Positions 1 to 8,502 of a stretch of DNA of 64,000 nucleotides are shown here, in pieces (within the stretch, counting starts at the first letter, position 1; each line of letters starts with the position of its first letter). Source of the DNA: CALKZN01 sp050633785 (GTDB lineage Bacteria > Pseudomonadota > Gammaproteobacteria > Arenicellales > Arenicellaceae); NCBI GenBank assembly GCA_050633785.1, contig JBOEHE010000002.1, positions 5,832 through 69,831 of the forward strand, written 5' to 3'. A program made the position numbers and the translations under genes. The notes under the pieces are model-generated. The model saw only the letters and a program-made list of their open reading frames with translations. It did no database searches and had not been told where the DNA came from.

Positions 1-383
1 GTCACTGGTGTGAATAATGATTGTTGGTCGACTTCCTGAAATGCATCACGATAAACATGCTGAGTTGATAACGAACCAGCAATAGACACAACTGGAGAAA
101 AAGCAGCCGCAGCCTGCGCCAAGCCTGTAACCAAATTGGTCGCCCCCGGGCCATTCTGGCCAGCCAGGATCACACCTGGTTGACCACTGGCTCGAGCATA
201 ACCATCCGCCATATGCGTACCAGTGCGTTCATCATGCACACCAATAAAATTGATGTCATTAGCATCATACAATGCATCAAACATCTCCATAGTTGCTGAG
301 CCGATAAGCCCAAAAACGTGTTCAGTTTTTTCGGCTTTTAAAGCCTCAACGGCGGCTTGCCCACCTGATAATTTGTGCTTCAT
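1..383 (-). CDS. Thiamine-pyrophosphate-dependent enzyme, acetolactate synthase/Xsc-like (N-terminal part)
   Basis: This gene runs off the left edge, so only about 127 N-terminal residues are visible. Reading the minus strand from the ATG at 383 gives a TPP-enzyme N-terminal (PYR) domain. Visible motifs are HVFGLIGSA near residues 23-31, HDERTGTHMADGYARASG with the conserved cofactor-activating Glu, GQNGPGATN, and FQEVDQ near the edge. The GLIGSA, GQNGPG and FQEVDQ segments recall sulfoacetaldehyde acetyltransferase, but acetolactate synthase-like decarboxylases share them, so the substrate is open. The ATG overlaps the stop of the upstream hydrolase gene by 4 bases (ATGA), which suggests translational coupling as the last visible gene of catabolic set A. 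Confidence 0.85.
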   Translation of the reverse strand, partial: MKHKLSGGQAAVEALKAEKTEHVFGLIGSATMEMFDALYDANDINFIGVHDERTGTHMADGYARASGQPGVILAGQNGPGATNLVTGLAQAAAAFSPVVSIAGSLSTQHVYRDAFQEVDQQSLFTPV

Positions 384-1201
384 AATTTTTTTGCCTTCAA
401 AAATGTCAAAAGAGGTTCAATAAATAGTTCTGGTTGTTCCACCAGCCCCATATGTTGCAACCTGGGTAAAATTACTGTTTCTGCGCCATCTATTTCAGAC
501 GCAATGGCCAATGACATGGCAGGTGTGCTGCCACTGTCGTTCTCACATGTGATAACAATAGTCGGCGGCTTAACAGGCGGCTCCGGTCTGATTAACTCAG
601 TTACACCTACTGCCAGAACCTGTCGGCACTGGGTATATCCAACAGGGTCATTAGCCAACACCCAATCAGCAACTTGCTGCACATACTCTTTGTTTGAGTC
701 CAGAAACTCAGGGGTAAACCAGCGTTCCAGAGTTGCAGACAATGTTGCCCCCAGCCCTCCAGCACCAGTGTCAGCCACCCGTTGTTCAACCAATTTCTGA
801 GCTTCAGGGCTACGCTCATGCGGGGAGTTTAAAATACCCAACGCCGAGACCCGTTCAGGGTTATCCATTGCAAAGCGCCGATTGATCATTCCCCCCAGAG
901 AAAAACCGATAAGAACCGCTGTTTCAATGTCCAGCTCATCCATCAGCTGCCGTAACTGCAAGGCATAAACCGTCAGACTGGGCTCACTTTCCGGCATGAC
1001 ACTATTACCATGCCCAAGTAAGTCATAGCTGAGCACCCGATACTGTTTTTCAAATACTGCTACATACTCATCCCATACGTTCTGATTCAATCCCAAGCCA
1101 TGAATCAACACTACCGTTGGGGCATCTCGCAAACCCGTTAAGCGGTAAGCAGTCCCATTAGCTCTGTGATGATCATTGCAATCACTATTACTATTTTTCA
1201 T
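380..1201 (-). CDS. Alpha/beta hydrolase, 3-oxoadipate enol-lactonase-like (set A)
   Basis: This is a 273-residue alpha/beta-hydrolase fold protein. It has the oxyanion-hole motif HGLG at residues 34-37, the nucleophile elbow GFSLGG with Ser101, and a late LQHMG segment that supplies the likely catalytic His. No signal peptide is seen, so it is cytoplasmic. It resembles enol-lactonase and C-C or amide hydrolases of ring-cleavage pathways. By context it would hydrolyse the opened ring product made by the neighbouring monooxygenase and dehydrogenase, comparable to TgnD of trigonelline degradation; that role is inference. It is related to the hydrolase of set B at 8503-9372. The stop overlaps the start of the TPP enzyme. 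Confidence 0.88.
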   Translation of the reverse strand: MKNSNSDCNDHHRANGTAYRLTGLRDAPTVVLIHGLGLNQNVWDEYVAVFEKQYRVLSYDLLGHGNSVMPESEPSLTVYALQLRQLMDELDIETAVLIGFSLGGMINRRFAMDNPERVSALGILNSPHERSPEAQKLVEQRVADTGAGGLGATLSATLERWFTPEFLDSNKEYVQQVADWVLANDPVGYTQCRQVLAVGVTELIRPEPPVKPPTIVITCENDSGSTPAMSLAIASEIDGAETVILPRLQHMGLVEQPELFIEPLLTFLKAKKL

Positions 1202-1252
1202 TCTGTTTCGGCTCTACTTCGACCACCCTTTCACTCTGGTTACAACGTAATA

Positions 1253-1843
1253 TCACTCTGAAATTCCCATATCTTTCATATCCTGATACCGGTCACCAAT
1301 GCGATGGTGCGGGTGTCCACCAACAGATGCTCCCAAGGCAATCACAATTTCATCTTCAGCAGGTGCATCAGGTACATTCATATGGATAGTCTGGTAATGC
1401 GAACGACGCCCACCATCGTGCTTATCCATCAAAGGTATCATCAGAGGAGTTCCAGCCGCTCCGCGAGTGTTAGTAAAGACCAGATAGGTTTTGGCACCAA
1501 CCGCATCACGATATTGATTACCAAACCAAAGGCTATGAGTAACTGCCTGAGCATGTTCAATTTCACCGCCCATACCCACTACAGATGCCTTTCCATAGCC
1601 TTCAATAGCATCACCAGTCACATCCAGAATCATATCAACCAGCACTTTGCCAACGGTTGGGCAAATCGCCTGAATTTCGGGACTCAGATCTTCGACAAAG
1701 CCACGTCCATACCATGGGTTCTTGATTATAGCGATTGCAGCTACCAGCTTGGTTGGTGTGGGCACTGCTTTGCCGCCTTCGATTTGTGTGGTTTGAACCT
1801 GCAGTAAAGTACGACGTATTTCAGCCTGTATTGCTTTAGACAT
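1253..1843 (-). CDS. DUF1185 (amino acid synthesis family, PF06684) protein, set A
   Basis: The 196-residue product matches the small DUF1185 family by its conserved blocks: IEGGK near residue 22, AAIAIIKNPWYGRGFVEDL near 35-53, GYGKASVVG, HSLWFGNQYRDAVGAK, and a C-terminal SVGGHPHHRIGDRYQD. The family is often annotated as an amino acid synthesis protein, but as far as I know its reaction is not established. The gene lies between the luciferase-like monooxygenase and the hydrolase in one minus-strand run. A clear paralogue sits in the equivalent place in set B (9375-9977), so it probably catalyses a real pathway step. No signal peptide or membrane segment is visible. Confidence 0.85.
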   Translation of the reverse strand: MSKAIQAEIRRTLLQVQTTQIEGGKAVPTPTKLVAAIAIIKNPWYGRGFVEDLSPEIQAICPTVGKVLVDMILDVTGDAIEGYGKASVVGMGGEIEHAQAVTHSLWFGNQYRDAVGAKTYLVFTNTRGAAGTPLMIPLMDKHDGGRRSHYQTIHMNVPDAPAEDEIVIALGASVGGHPHHRIGDRYQDMKDMGISE

Positions 1844-1900
1844 AAGTTTTCCTGATTAATTTTCTTAATAATTGATTACGATTAAATTCTCTTTGCCGGT

Positions 1901-2935
1901 TTATTGGAACGCCGGCATGACCTCATCGACAAACAGTTGCAGAGAACGCTTTTGTTCCTCCAGGCCAAGCCCCATTGAGGCGTAATAAATAAAGGCATCC
2001 ACCCCAAGTTCGTCATACAGACGTAATTTCTCTATTACGGTATCTGGAGAACCGAAGATCAGGTTTTCCTCCAGCATTGATTCATCAACAAAGACATTAC
2101 CCTCCAAATCTTTCAGAGAAACTACGTCAGGGAACCCATTAACGACATCGCCTTTTTTCATCATCAAATTGCCGAACTGCCCTAATTGTCTGCGCACAGA
2201 ATCCAGAGCAGAGCTACGATCAGTATCATTGGCGTACACAGCGGTATGACGCATCATGACAAAGCGACCATCAAAAGTGCCGGAATGTTTGGCAATCGAC
2301 TCATCCAGCTGGCTCTTATACAGTTCAGCCTCAGCAAAGGGTTTGGTCAATGGCCAGCTCATAATGTTGCAGTTGTTGGCTACAGCGTAGTCAAATGTAA
2401 TTGGTGAACGGGCTGCCACCCACATAGGAACTTCCTGTTGTAAAGGTTTAGGACAGGAAGTCGCTTTAGGAAACTGCCAGTACTCACCATCATGCTCGAC
2501 ATCGCCTTGCCACAAAGCCGGAATCAAGGGCAACATTTCCTGCATATAACGCCAGCTGTCCGGCTGTTGTAAACCGGGTTTCATTCGGTCAAACTCGCGT
2601 TGATAAGCTCCTGAACCTATGCCAAATTCCAACCTGCCACCACTGATCAAGTCCAGCATGGCTGCTTCACCGGCAAGATTAATAGGATGCCAATAGGCAG
2701 CATTTGCCACACCACAACCCAGACGAATATTTTCGGTATGACCAGCCCACCAGGTTAATATCTGAAATGGGTTTGGCGCAATAGTCATCTCCAGAGCATG
2801 ATGTTCAGCGGCCCAGACTATTTCAAAACCAGCCTGATCAGCCATCTGAACCATTTCCAGAGTATGACGAGCGACATCCTGCATGTCAGTAGTAGCATCC
2901 ATGCGCTCAAGATTAATTGCTATTTGAAATTTCAT
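1901..2935 (-). CDS. LLM-class (bacterial luciferase-like) flavin-dependent monooxygenase
   Basis: This 344-residue protein is a luciferase-like TIM-barrel monooxygenase. It shows WAAEHHALEM near residues 40-50, the GRLEFGIGSGAYQREFDRM block near 100-118 that is typical of the family, and a C-terminal FGSPDTVIEKLRLYDELGVD segment. Enzymes of this class use FMNH2 supplied by a separate flavin reductase and insert oxygen into alkanes, aldehydes, sulfonates or N-heterocycles. The reductase partner is encoded two genes upstream (4465-5040), with a second candidate at 7571-8497. The neighbouring aldehyde dehydrogenases and hydrolases fit a ring-opening oxygenase such as TgnB. It is the only LLM enzyme in the window and therefore may serve both gene sets. 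Confidence 0.9.
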   Translation of the reverse strand: MKFQIAINLERMDATTDMQDVARHTLEMVQMADQAGFEIVWAAEHHALEMTIAPNPFQILTWWAGHTENIRLGCGVANAAYWHPINLAGEAAMLDLISGGRLEFGIGSGAYQREFDRMKPGLQQPDSWRYMQEMLPLIPALWQGDVEHDGEYWQFPKATSCPKPLQQEVPMWVAARSPITFDYAVANNCNIMSWPLTKPFAEAELYKSQLDESIAKHSGTFDGRFVMMRHTAVYANDTDRSSALDSVRRQLGQFGNLMMKKGDVVNGFPDVVSLKDLEGNVFVDESMLEENLIFGSPDTVIEKLRLYDELGVDAFIYYASMGLGLEEQKRSLQLFVDEVMPAFQ

Positions 2936-2983
2936 ATGTATTTTCCTAAACGTTTTTTCGACTAGAATCAGGTCAGTAAGCGC

Positions 2984-4465
2984 TTATCGACTGACAAACT
3001 GACTGGCTAAGGTTTTACCGGATGTATCTACCCACACTGTTTTTGTTCTGGTGTAATCAAGCACTGCCTGAAAACCGCTCTCACGGCCATAACCTGATGT
3101 TTTCATGCCACCAAATTCAGCAACCGGCGAAATCACTCGATAGGTATTAACCCAGATAATTCCCGCCTTTATTGCATTAGACACACGCAATGATCGAGCG
3201 CTGTCTCTGGTAAAGATTCCTGCCGCCAGACCATGCTTGGTTTCGTTAGCCAGGCGAATAACTTCGGCTTCATCTTTAAAGCGTATTACGCTTAACACAG
3301 GACCGAACAACTCAGTATCAACGATGCGTAAATCCTGATTTGGACATTCAATAATGGTGGGCTCATAGTAAAGCTCTCCCATCCCCTGCGGCTGTTTACC
3401 CCCGCACAGAACTTTTCCTCCCTGCTCTACTGCATGAGCAACTTCCCGTTGAATATGCGCCAATTGATTGGCTGTGCACAAAGGTCCCATTTGTGTTTCT
3501 TCCAACATTGGGTCACCAATCTGAACCGAGTGCGCCACAGCGATCATTTTTTCGAGAAATTCATCCGCTATATCTTCATGTAAATACAATCTGGAACCAG
3601 CGACACAACTTTGTCCTGCTGCAGCAAAAATACCACCCACAGAACCATTAACGGCACTATCCACATCAGCATCGTCAAAAACGATAAAGGGTGATTTGCC
3701 TCCCAACTCTAATGACACCTCAGCAAAGTTATTCATGGTATTTTGAATGACATGCTTAGCTGATTCCGGGCCACCGGTAAAAGACACTCTCGCCACCAAA
3801 GGATGCGAGGTCAACGCTCTGCCGCAAGGTTCACCATGGCCCGTTACAATATTAACCACACCAGCAGGGATGCCAGCCTGTTCAATCAATTTGCCGAACT
3901 CAAGTAATGCGGCTGAAGCGTACTCAGAGGCCTTGACGACAATGGTATTTCCACCCGCAAGAGCCGGACCAATTTTTACCGCACTTAGAAAAAGCTGTGA
4001 ATTCCACGGCACTACTGCTGCAACAACACCTAAGGGTTCACGTTTGGTAAATACAAACATATCCGGTTTATCGATAGGCAAGGTCTCGCCATTGATCTTG
4101 TCAGCACAACCCGCATAAAAATGAATGAATTCTGAAATATACTTAGCCTGCCAACGGGTTTCTTTGAACATCTTGCCAGTGTCAATTGATTCAACCTTAC
4201 CCAGAGCTTCAGAGTTTTCCGCCAGCAAATCTGCCAGACGCCGTAAGCAATGACCACGTTCGGTCGGGCTCATTGCTGGCCAAGGCCCTTCGTTTAAAGC
4301 ACGATCTGCCGCTTCCACTGCTCGATTGATGTCGCTCTCTGTTGCTTCAGGAATGCGTGACCAGGCTTCACCCGTGCTTGGATTAACACTGTCAAAAGTG
4401 CCGCCATCAGCCGCATCTACCCACTGCCCATCGATCAACATCTGATAATTTTGTAAAGCGCTCAT
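2984..4465 (-). CDS. NAD(P)-dependent aldehyde dehydrogenase (set A)
   Basis: This 493-residue protein has the usual length and full motif set of the aldehyde dehydrogenase superfamily. These include VVPWNSQLFLS in the cofactor domain, FTGGPESAKH, SLELGGKSP with the general-base Glu, GQSCVAGSRLY with the catalytic Cys, and ELFGPVLSVIRF near the C-terminus. It oxidises an aldehyde to the acid in the cytoplasm. Its start codon overlaps the stop of the flavin reductase by one base (TGATG), showing tight coupling. A paralogue of equal length lies at 6004-7485. By context the substrate would be the aldehyde or hydroxylactone produced by the monooxygenase, as for TgnC; this is inference. Confidence 0.93.
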   Translation of the reverse strand: MSALQNYQMLIDGQWVDAADGGTFDSVNPSTGEAWSRIPEATESDINRAVEAADRALNEGPWPAMSPTERGHCLRRLADLLAENSEALGKVESIDTGKMFKETRWQAKYISEFIHFYAGCADKINGETLPIDKPDMFVFTKREPLGVVAAVVPWNSQLFLSAVKIGPALAGGNTIVVKASEYASAALLEFGKLIEQAGIPAGVVNIVTGHGEPCGRALTSHPLVARVSFTGGPESAKHVIQNTMNNFAEVSLELGGKSPFIVFDDADVDSAVNGSVGGIFAAAGQSCVAGSRLYLHEDIADEFLEKMIAVAHSVQIGDPMLEETQMGPLCTANQLAHIQREVAHAVEQGGKVLCGGKQPQGMGELYYEPTIIECPNQDLRIVDTELFGPVLSVIRFKDEAEVIRLANETKHGLAAGIFTRDSARSLRVSNAIKAGIIWVNTYRVISPVAEFGGMKTSGYGRESGFQAVLDYTRTKTVWVDTSGKTLASQFVSR

Positions 4466-5040
4466 CAGCCTGCCCTCCGTGCATGTAATACCGTAGCCGG
4501 TTCATGACTTGAATCAGGAAGGTTTTTAGGACCCAGGTGATGATAGTTACCGTTATAGTAGATCAGTGGCTCAGGTATATTGCCCTTGATTTCAACGACC
4601 CTGCCAATGAAGATCATGTGACTACCAGAGAGATAGCTATCGTTAACATCGCAGCGAAATGCCGTGCAACCAGTAATAATCGGTGCCTTTACAACACCAT
4701 CTTCCAAATCAACACCATCAAAACGATCCTGAAGTACATTATCAAAACGTCCGGCAAAACGATCGGCTAGTTCCTGCTTTGAATGATCCAACACATTGAC
4801 ACAAAAACCGCCGTTCTCAGCAACAGTCTGAGCAATTCGACTTTCAGCATTCAGACAAACCAGAACCATGGGTGGATCAGCTGACACGGAACAGAAAGCG
4901 CTGACCGTTGCCCCATGGCACCCTGCGGCCCCACCCGTCGTCACCACCGTGACACTGCTCGCCAATGAACGCATGGCCTGAATAAAATCAGCTCGTTCGA
5001 CGCTTCTCGGTGAATCTGTTGTGGCTTTGCCTATTGTCAT
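4465..5040 (-). CDS. Flavin reductase (HpaC-like), set A
   Basis: The product has 191 residues and is a flavin-reductase-like split-barrel protein. Visible motifs are FIQAMRSLASSVTVVTTGG near residue 20, GATVSAFCSVSADPPMVLVC near 43-62, and FCVNVLDHSKQELADRFAG. It would reduce FMN or FAD with NAD(P)H and deliver the reduced flavin to the LLM monooxygenase two genes downstream. It is the first gene of set A, transcribed away from the LysR regulator. It lacks the extra C-terminal domain of its homologue at 7571-8497. Confidence 0.9.
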   Translation of the reverse strand: MTIGKATTDSPRSVERADFIQAMRSLASSVTVVTTGGAAGCHGATVSAFCSVSADPPMVLVCLNAESRIAQTVAENGGFCVNVLDHSKQELADRFAGRFDNVLQDRFDGVDLEDGVVKAPIITGCTAFRCDVNDSYLSGSHMIFIGRVVEIKGNIPEPLIYYNGNYHHLGPKNLPDSSHEPATVLHARRAG

Positions 5041-5067
5041 AATAAACCTCTAAAAAATGCGGTAACT

Positions 5068-5093
5068 GTTTTGGAATTTCAATATGCCAAAAC
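5068..5093. promoter_or_regulatory. Candidate LysR operator between set A and its regulator
   Basis: A perfect 7-base inverted repeat, GTTTTGG and CCAAAAC, separated by 12 bases, lies in the 118-base gap between the divergent flavin reductase and LysR genes. The dyad and central position fit a LysR-type binding site controlling both directions. No experimental support is available from the sequence. Confidence 0.5.
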
Positions 5094-5158
5094 ACCATCT
5101 ATCCGTAAAGCGAAATATTATGTACAATAAATGCAACTTTTTCGAATTTACTAAAACA

Positions 5159-6007
5159 ATGAATTTATCCAACCTGCACACGTTTCTCGCAATCGCCGAA
5201 ACAGGTAGCCTGGTCAAGGCATCAGAGCGCCTTTTTGTCAGTCAATCAACGGTCACTTCACGGCTGCAAAGTCTGGAGGCCGATGTTGGTCAGACTTTAT
5301 TTCATCGAAAAAAATCGGGTGTTACTCTGACTGTCGCTGGTCAGAAGCTGAAACGTTATGCCGAAGCAATGACCGACCTGTGGCGTCAGGCACGACAGGA
5401 AACCTCACTGCCAGATGGTGTCAGTTCAGTTTGCAATCTAGGGTGCCACTATGATCTGTGGCCCAAAGTAGGAAGGCGTATCATGGATAAATTGCACCAG
5501 AGCTACCCCTCTACAGCATTATCGGCTTACCCAGGGCATCATGATCAGTTAGACCAATGGATGGCAACAGGCTTGATTAATGCCGCTCTTACCTACCGTC
5601 CTACCGCACAAGAAAATCAGACTATTCACACACTGAACAATGAACAGTTAGTGCTAGTCGGCAGCAGGCCAGACAATCCCATGAGGTTTGATCCCGGTTA
5701 TATATACGTTGATGCTGGCGCTGACTTTGGTCGCCGCCATGCAGCTGCTTATACGGATGCCGGCATTGCAAAAGTCAGTTTCGGTAGTGCTGTGTGGGCT
5801 TTAGACTATTTACTTGATCACGGAGGTTCTGCTTATCTGCCAGAACAACTCGCTGAACCGCATATAACATCAGGAGTGCTTTATCTGATCTCAGAAGCCC
5901 CTATTTTCAATAGGACTGCTTACCTGATCACCAATGACCTGGCTGCCAACCAATGGGAGTGGCTAAGCGACATCACAGAATTGATTCAGGAAACAACAGT
6001 CTCTTAA
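5159..6007 (+). CDS. LysR-family transcriptional regulator
   Basis: Starting at the ATG at 5159 gives 282 residues that begin with the typical LysR opening MNLSNLHTFLAIAETGSLV. The winged-helix DNA-binding domain follows (ASERLFVSQSTVTSRLQSLE, then a wing with LFHRKKSGVTLT). An upstream in-frame ATG at 5084 would add 25 residues with no homology-like character and would run over the inverted repeat, so the later start is preferred. The C-terminal part is a shortened effector-binding domain. The gene diverges from set A and is convergent with set B, whose last gene ends in an overlapping TTAA. It probably activates set A in response to the pathway substrate. Confidence 0.9.
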   Translation: MNLSNLHTFLAIAETGSLVKASERLFVSQSTVTSRLQSLEADVGQTLFHRKKSGVTLTVAGQKLKRYAEAMTDLWRQARQETSLPDGVSSVCNLGCHYDLWPKVGRRIMDKLHQSYPSTALSAYPGHHDQLDQWMATGLINAALTYRPTAQENQTIHTLNNEQLVLVGSRPDNPMRFDPGYIYVDAGADFGRRHAAAYTDAGIAKVSFGSAVWALDYLLDHGGSAYLPEQLAEPHITSGVLYLISEAPIFNRTAYLITNDLAANQWEWLSDITELIQETTVS

Positions 6008-7485
6008 CGCAGCTTAAATGGATCAGGAATCGGAGCATCAGAGGTATTTATCCATACCGTCTTGCTGCGGGTATAATCCAGAACAGATTGCATTCCCCCT
6101 TCTCGGCCCAAACCGCTGTCAGCATATCCCCCAAATGGCGCTATTGGAGAAACCACCCGATAGGTATTGACCCAGAGTATGCCCGAACGCACTGCACGAA
6201 TGACTCGGTGAGCTCTGGCCAGGTTAGTGGTAAAAACACCACCAGCCAAACCATAGGTACTGTCATTAGCCATAGCAATTGCTTCTTCTTCTGTATCGAA
6301 TGTAAGAACACTGAGTACTGGGCCAAACAATTCATTGGAAACACTGGCAGCATCAACAGCATCAGAACAATCCAAAATCGTTGGAGTGTAATAATTGCCT
6401 TCAGGAAATGCTTCTGGACGTTGCCCCCCTGTGACCAAACGAGCCCCTGACTGCAGACTCTGCTCAACCACACGCTCTATTTTCGTGAGCTGTTCAGGGG
6501 TCGCCAAAGGACCAAATTCTGTCTCTTGCAGGTCGGGCGTACCAATGTGTATCTGTTCAGCAATAGCAGTCAGCTCAGCCAACAGCTTCTCTTTGATACC
6601 ACGCTGAACCAACAAGCGTGAACCTGCAACACAGCTTTGACCGGATGCACCAAAGATTCCTGCCACAACACCATTCACCATGGTGCCTACATCAACGTCA
6701 TCGAAGACAATTACTGGAGACTTACCACCCAATTCAAGAGAAATGTCAGCCAGGTTACTGGCTGAATTATGCACGATATGACGTGCCGTTTCCGGCCCAC
6801 CAGTAAACGCAATACGAGACACTTTGGGATGGCTGGTCAAAACACGGCCGCACTGATCACCAAAGCCAGTTATTATATTAAACACACCTGCAGGAAATCC
6901 TGCCTCATGCACCAGGCGGGCAAATTCCAATAGTGGTGCAGGCCCTTCTTCAGATGCCTTCAAAACAACAGTACATCCCGCTGCTATGGCTGGACCGAAC
7001 TTAACGGCTGACAGAAACAACTGAGAATTCCATGGCACAACAGCAGCAACAACACCAATCGGCTCGCGTCGCAGATAAACTTCCATATCAGGTTTATCGA
7101 TCGGCAGATGAGAACCCTCTATCTTATCCGCCAAACCAGCAAAGTAGCGTATATATTCTGCGGTATAACCAATCTGCCCCTGAGTTTCGCGTATGATCTT
7201 GCCTGTATCACGCGTTTCAAGCTCTGCCAACACTGAGGCATTGTCGGCCAACAAATCAGCCAGACGATACAACAACTTGCCTCGTTGGGTTGCCGTCATT
7301 GTTGACCATTCAGATGATAAAAATGCACGCTGGGCCGCCGCTACTGCGGCCTCGGTCTGCTTTTCACAAGCTGCAGGCATGGTTGCCCAAGCTTGACCAG
7401 TCGCCGGGTTCAAACTGTCAAAGGTTTGTTCACCAGCAACAAATTCACCATCGATATAATGCTTAAAAACGCGTAAATCGCTCAT
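6004..7485 (-). CDS. NAD(P)-dependent aldehyde dehydrogenase (set B)
   Basis: This is a 493-residue aldehyde dehydrogenase, clearly a paralogue of the one at 2984-4465. It shares AAVVPWNSQLFLSAVKFGPA, FTGGPETARH, SLELGGKSP, GQSCVAGSRL with the catalytic Cys, and ELFGPVLSV. Length and motifs are intact. It is the last gene of set B, 85 bases downstream of the flavin reductase fusion. Its stop codon overlaps that of the convergent LysR gene. Two diverged but complete copies within 5 kb suggest either two related substrates or two successive aldehyde oxidations in one pathway. Confidence 0.93.
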   Translation of the reverse strand: MSDLRVFKHYIDGEFVAGEQTFDSLNPATGQAWATMPAACEKQTEAAVAAAQRAFLSSEWSTMTATQRGKLLYRLADLLADNASVLAELETRDTGKIIRETQGQIGYTAEYIRYFAGLADKIEGSHLPIDKPDMEVYLRREPIGVVAAVVPWNSQLFLSAVKFGPAIAAGCTVVLKASEEGPAPLLEFARLVHEAGFPAGVFNIITGFGDQCGRVLTSHPKVSRIAFTGGPETARHIVHNSASNLADISLELGGKSPVIVFDDVDVGTMVNGVVAGIFGASGQSCVAGSRLLVQRGIKEKLLAELTAIAEQIHIGTPDLQETEFGPLATPEQLTKIERVVEQSLQSGARLVTGGQRPEAFPEGNYYTPTILDCSDAVDAASVSNELFGPVLSVLTFDTEEEAIAMANDSTYGLAGGVFTTNLARAHRVIRAVRSGILWVNTYRVVSPIAPFGGYADSGLGREGGMQSVLDYTRSKTVWINTSDAPIPDPFKLR

Positions 7486-7570
7486 TCTAACTCTCTTAGT
7501 TAAAGCTTCATTTAGTTCAGGTTTAATTACCTGGATAAATTATCTAATTATGACAATTCAATATCTGTTC

Positions 7571-8497
7571 TTAATTGCTGATCACACCCACTTTGCCGGA
7601 TTGAGTATCACCCACATAAACACCAAACGCATCACCTTGGTGCTCTGTCACATAACGCAACACCATTTTACGAATTACATCATCTGGCAACTTATCGAGT
7701 GGGATGGCATCCAATGCAAACCATTCACCAGCATCAGCATTTAACTGTCCAGTCACGCTACCCCGGTAATAAGTAGAAGCAGTACCATTGCGTTCATCCT
7801 CAAACACCGCAAACAAAAAGCCAAGTTCAGGTTCAAGACCAAGAGCCCTTAAAGAGGCAATTAAACCTTGTTTGCCACTCAATTGTGGCGCTGATGGCAG
7901 GCAGTATTGTCCAGTCTTATCCTTAAGTAACAATAAAGAATCATTCTGCTCCAACAAAGCACCGACAACCACCTCAAGTTTCGGGTTCTCAGATGCGGTA
8001 ATAGCATCCTGCGTCATGCCAAAGGTAATATACCCCCCTCTGTGGTAACCCAGAGGGTTCTCATTATTTGACGAAAAACTCACAACTCTACCAATCAGAA
8101 TAATATGATCGCCAGCGTCCACCACTTCATGACTCTGACAATCAAAACTGGCAGCTGAGTCATTAATAATCGGACTTCCCGTGACTTCTGTACGCAGGCT
8201 GACACCAGCAAATTTATCGGGCACTTTTGATGCGAACTGGTTGGATATATCTCGTTGATTTTCGGTTAGAACATTAATGGCATACGCCGGTGCATTTTCA
8301 AAAGCATCGGCACTGAATGCTGTTTTTGCCAGGCAAACCAATACTAATGGTGGATCTAAAGACACTGAGGTAAAGCTATTCGCAGTGAATCCTCTTTTCG
8401 AACCATCAGGCAGTTCAGTGGTTACTACAGTAATCCCCGTGACAAATGTCCCCAGGGCCTGACGAAATTCTTTTGCATCGAAGTCTGATTGACTCAT
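7571..8497 (-). CDS. Flavin reductase fused to a Nudix-like C-terminal domain (set B)
   Basis: The 308-residue protein begins with a flavin-reductase domain of about 170 residues (FRQALGTFVTGITVVTTELP, ANSFTSVSLDPPLVLVCLAK, YAINVLTENQRDISNQFAS). A second domain of about 130 residues follows, starting near VVVGALLEQNDSLLLLKDK and ending near DDVIRKMVLRYV. The second part has the strand pattern of a Nudix fold, but the Nudix box (GX5EX7REUXEEXGU) is not recognisable, so hydrolase activity is doubtful. It may instead bind a nucleotide or flavin, or hold the monooxygenase. The set A reductase lacks this domain. Confidence 0.82.
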   Translation of the reverse strand: MSQSDFDAKEFRQALGTFVTGITVVTTELPDGSKRGFTANSFTSVSLDPPLVLVCLAKTAFSADAFENAPAYAINVLTENQRDISNQFASKVPDKFAGVSLRTEVTGSPIINDSAASFDCQSHEVVDAGDHIILIGRVVSFSSNNENPLGYHRGGYITFGMTQDAITASENPKLEVVVGALLEQNDSLLLLKDKTGQYCLPSAPQLSGKQGLIASLRALGLEPELGFLFAVFEDERNGTASTYYRGSVTGQLNADAGEWFALDAIPLDKLPDDVIRKMVLRYVTEHQGDAFGVYVGDTQSGKVGVISN

Positions 8498-8502
8498 AAT
8501 TA

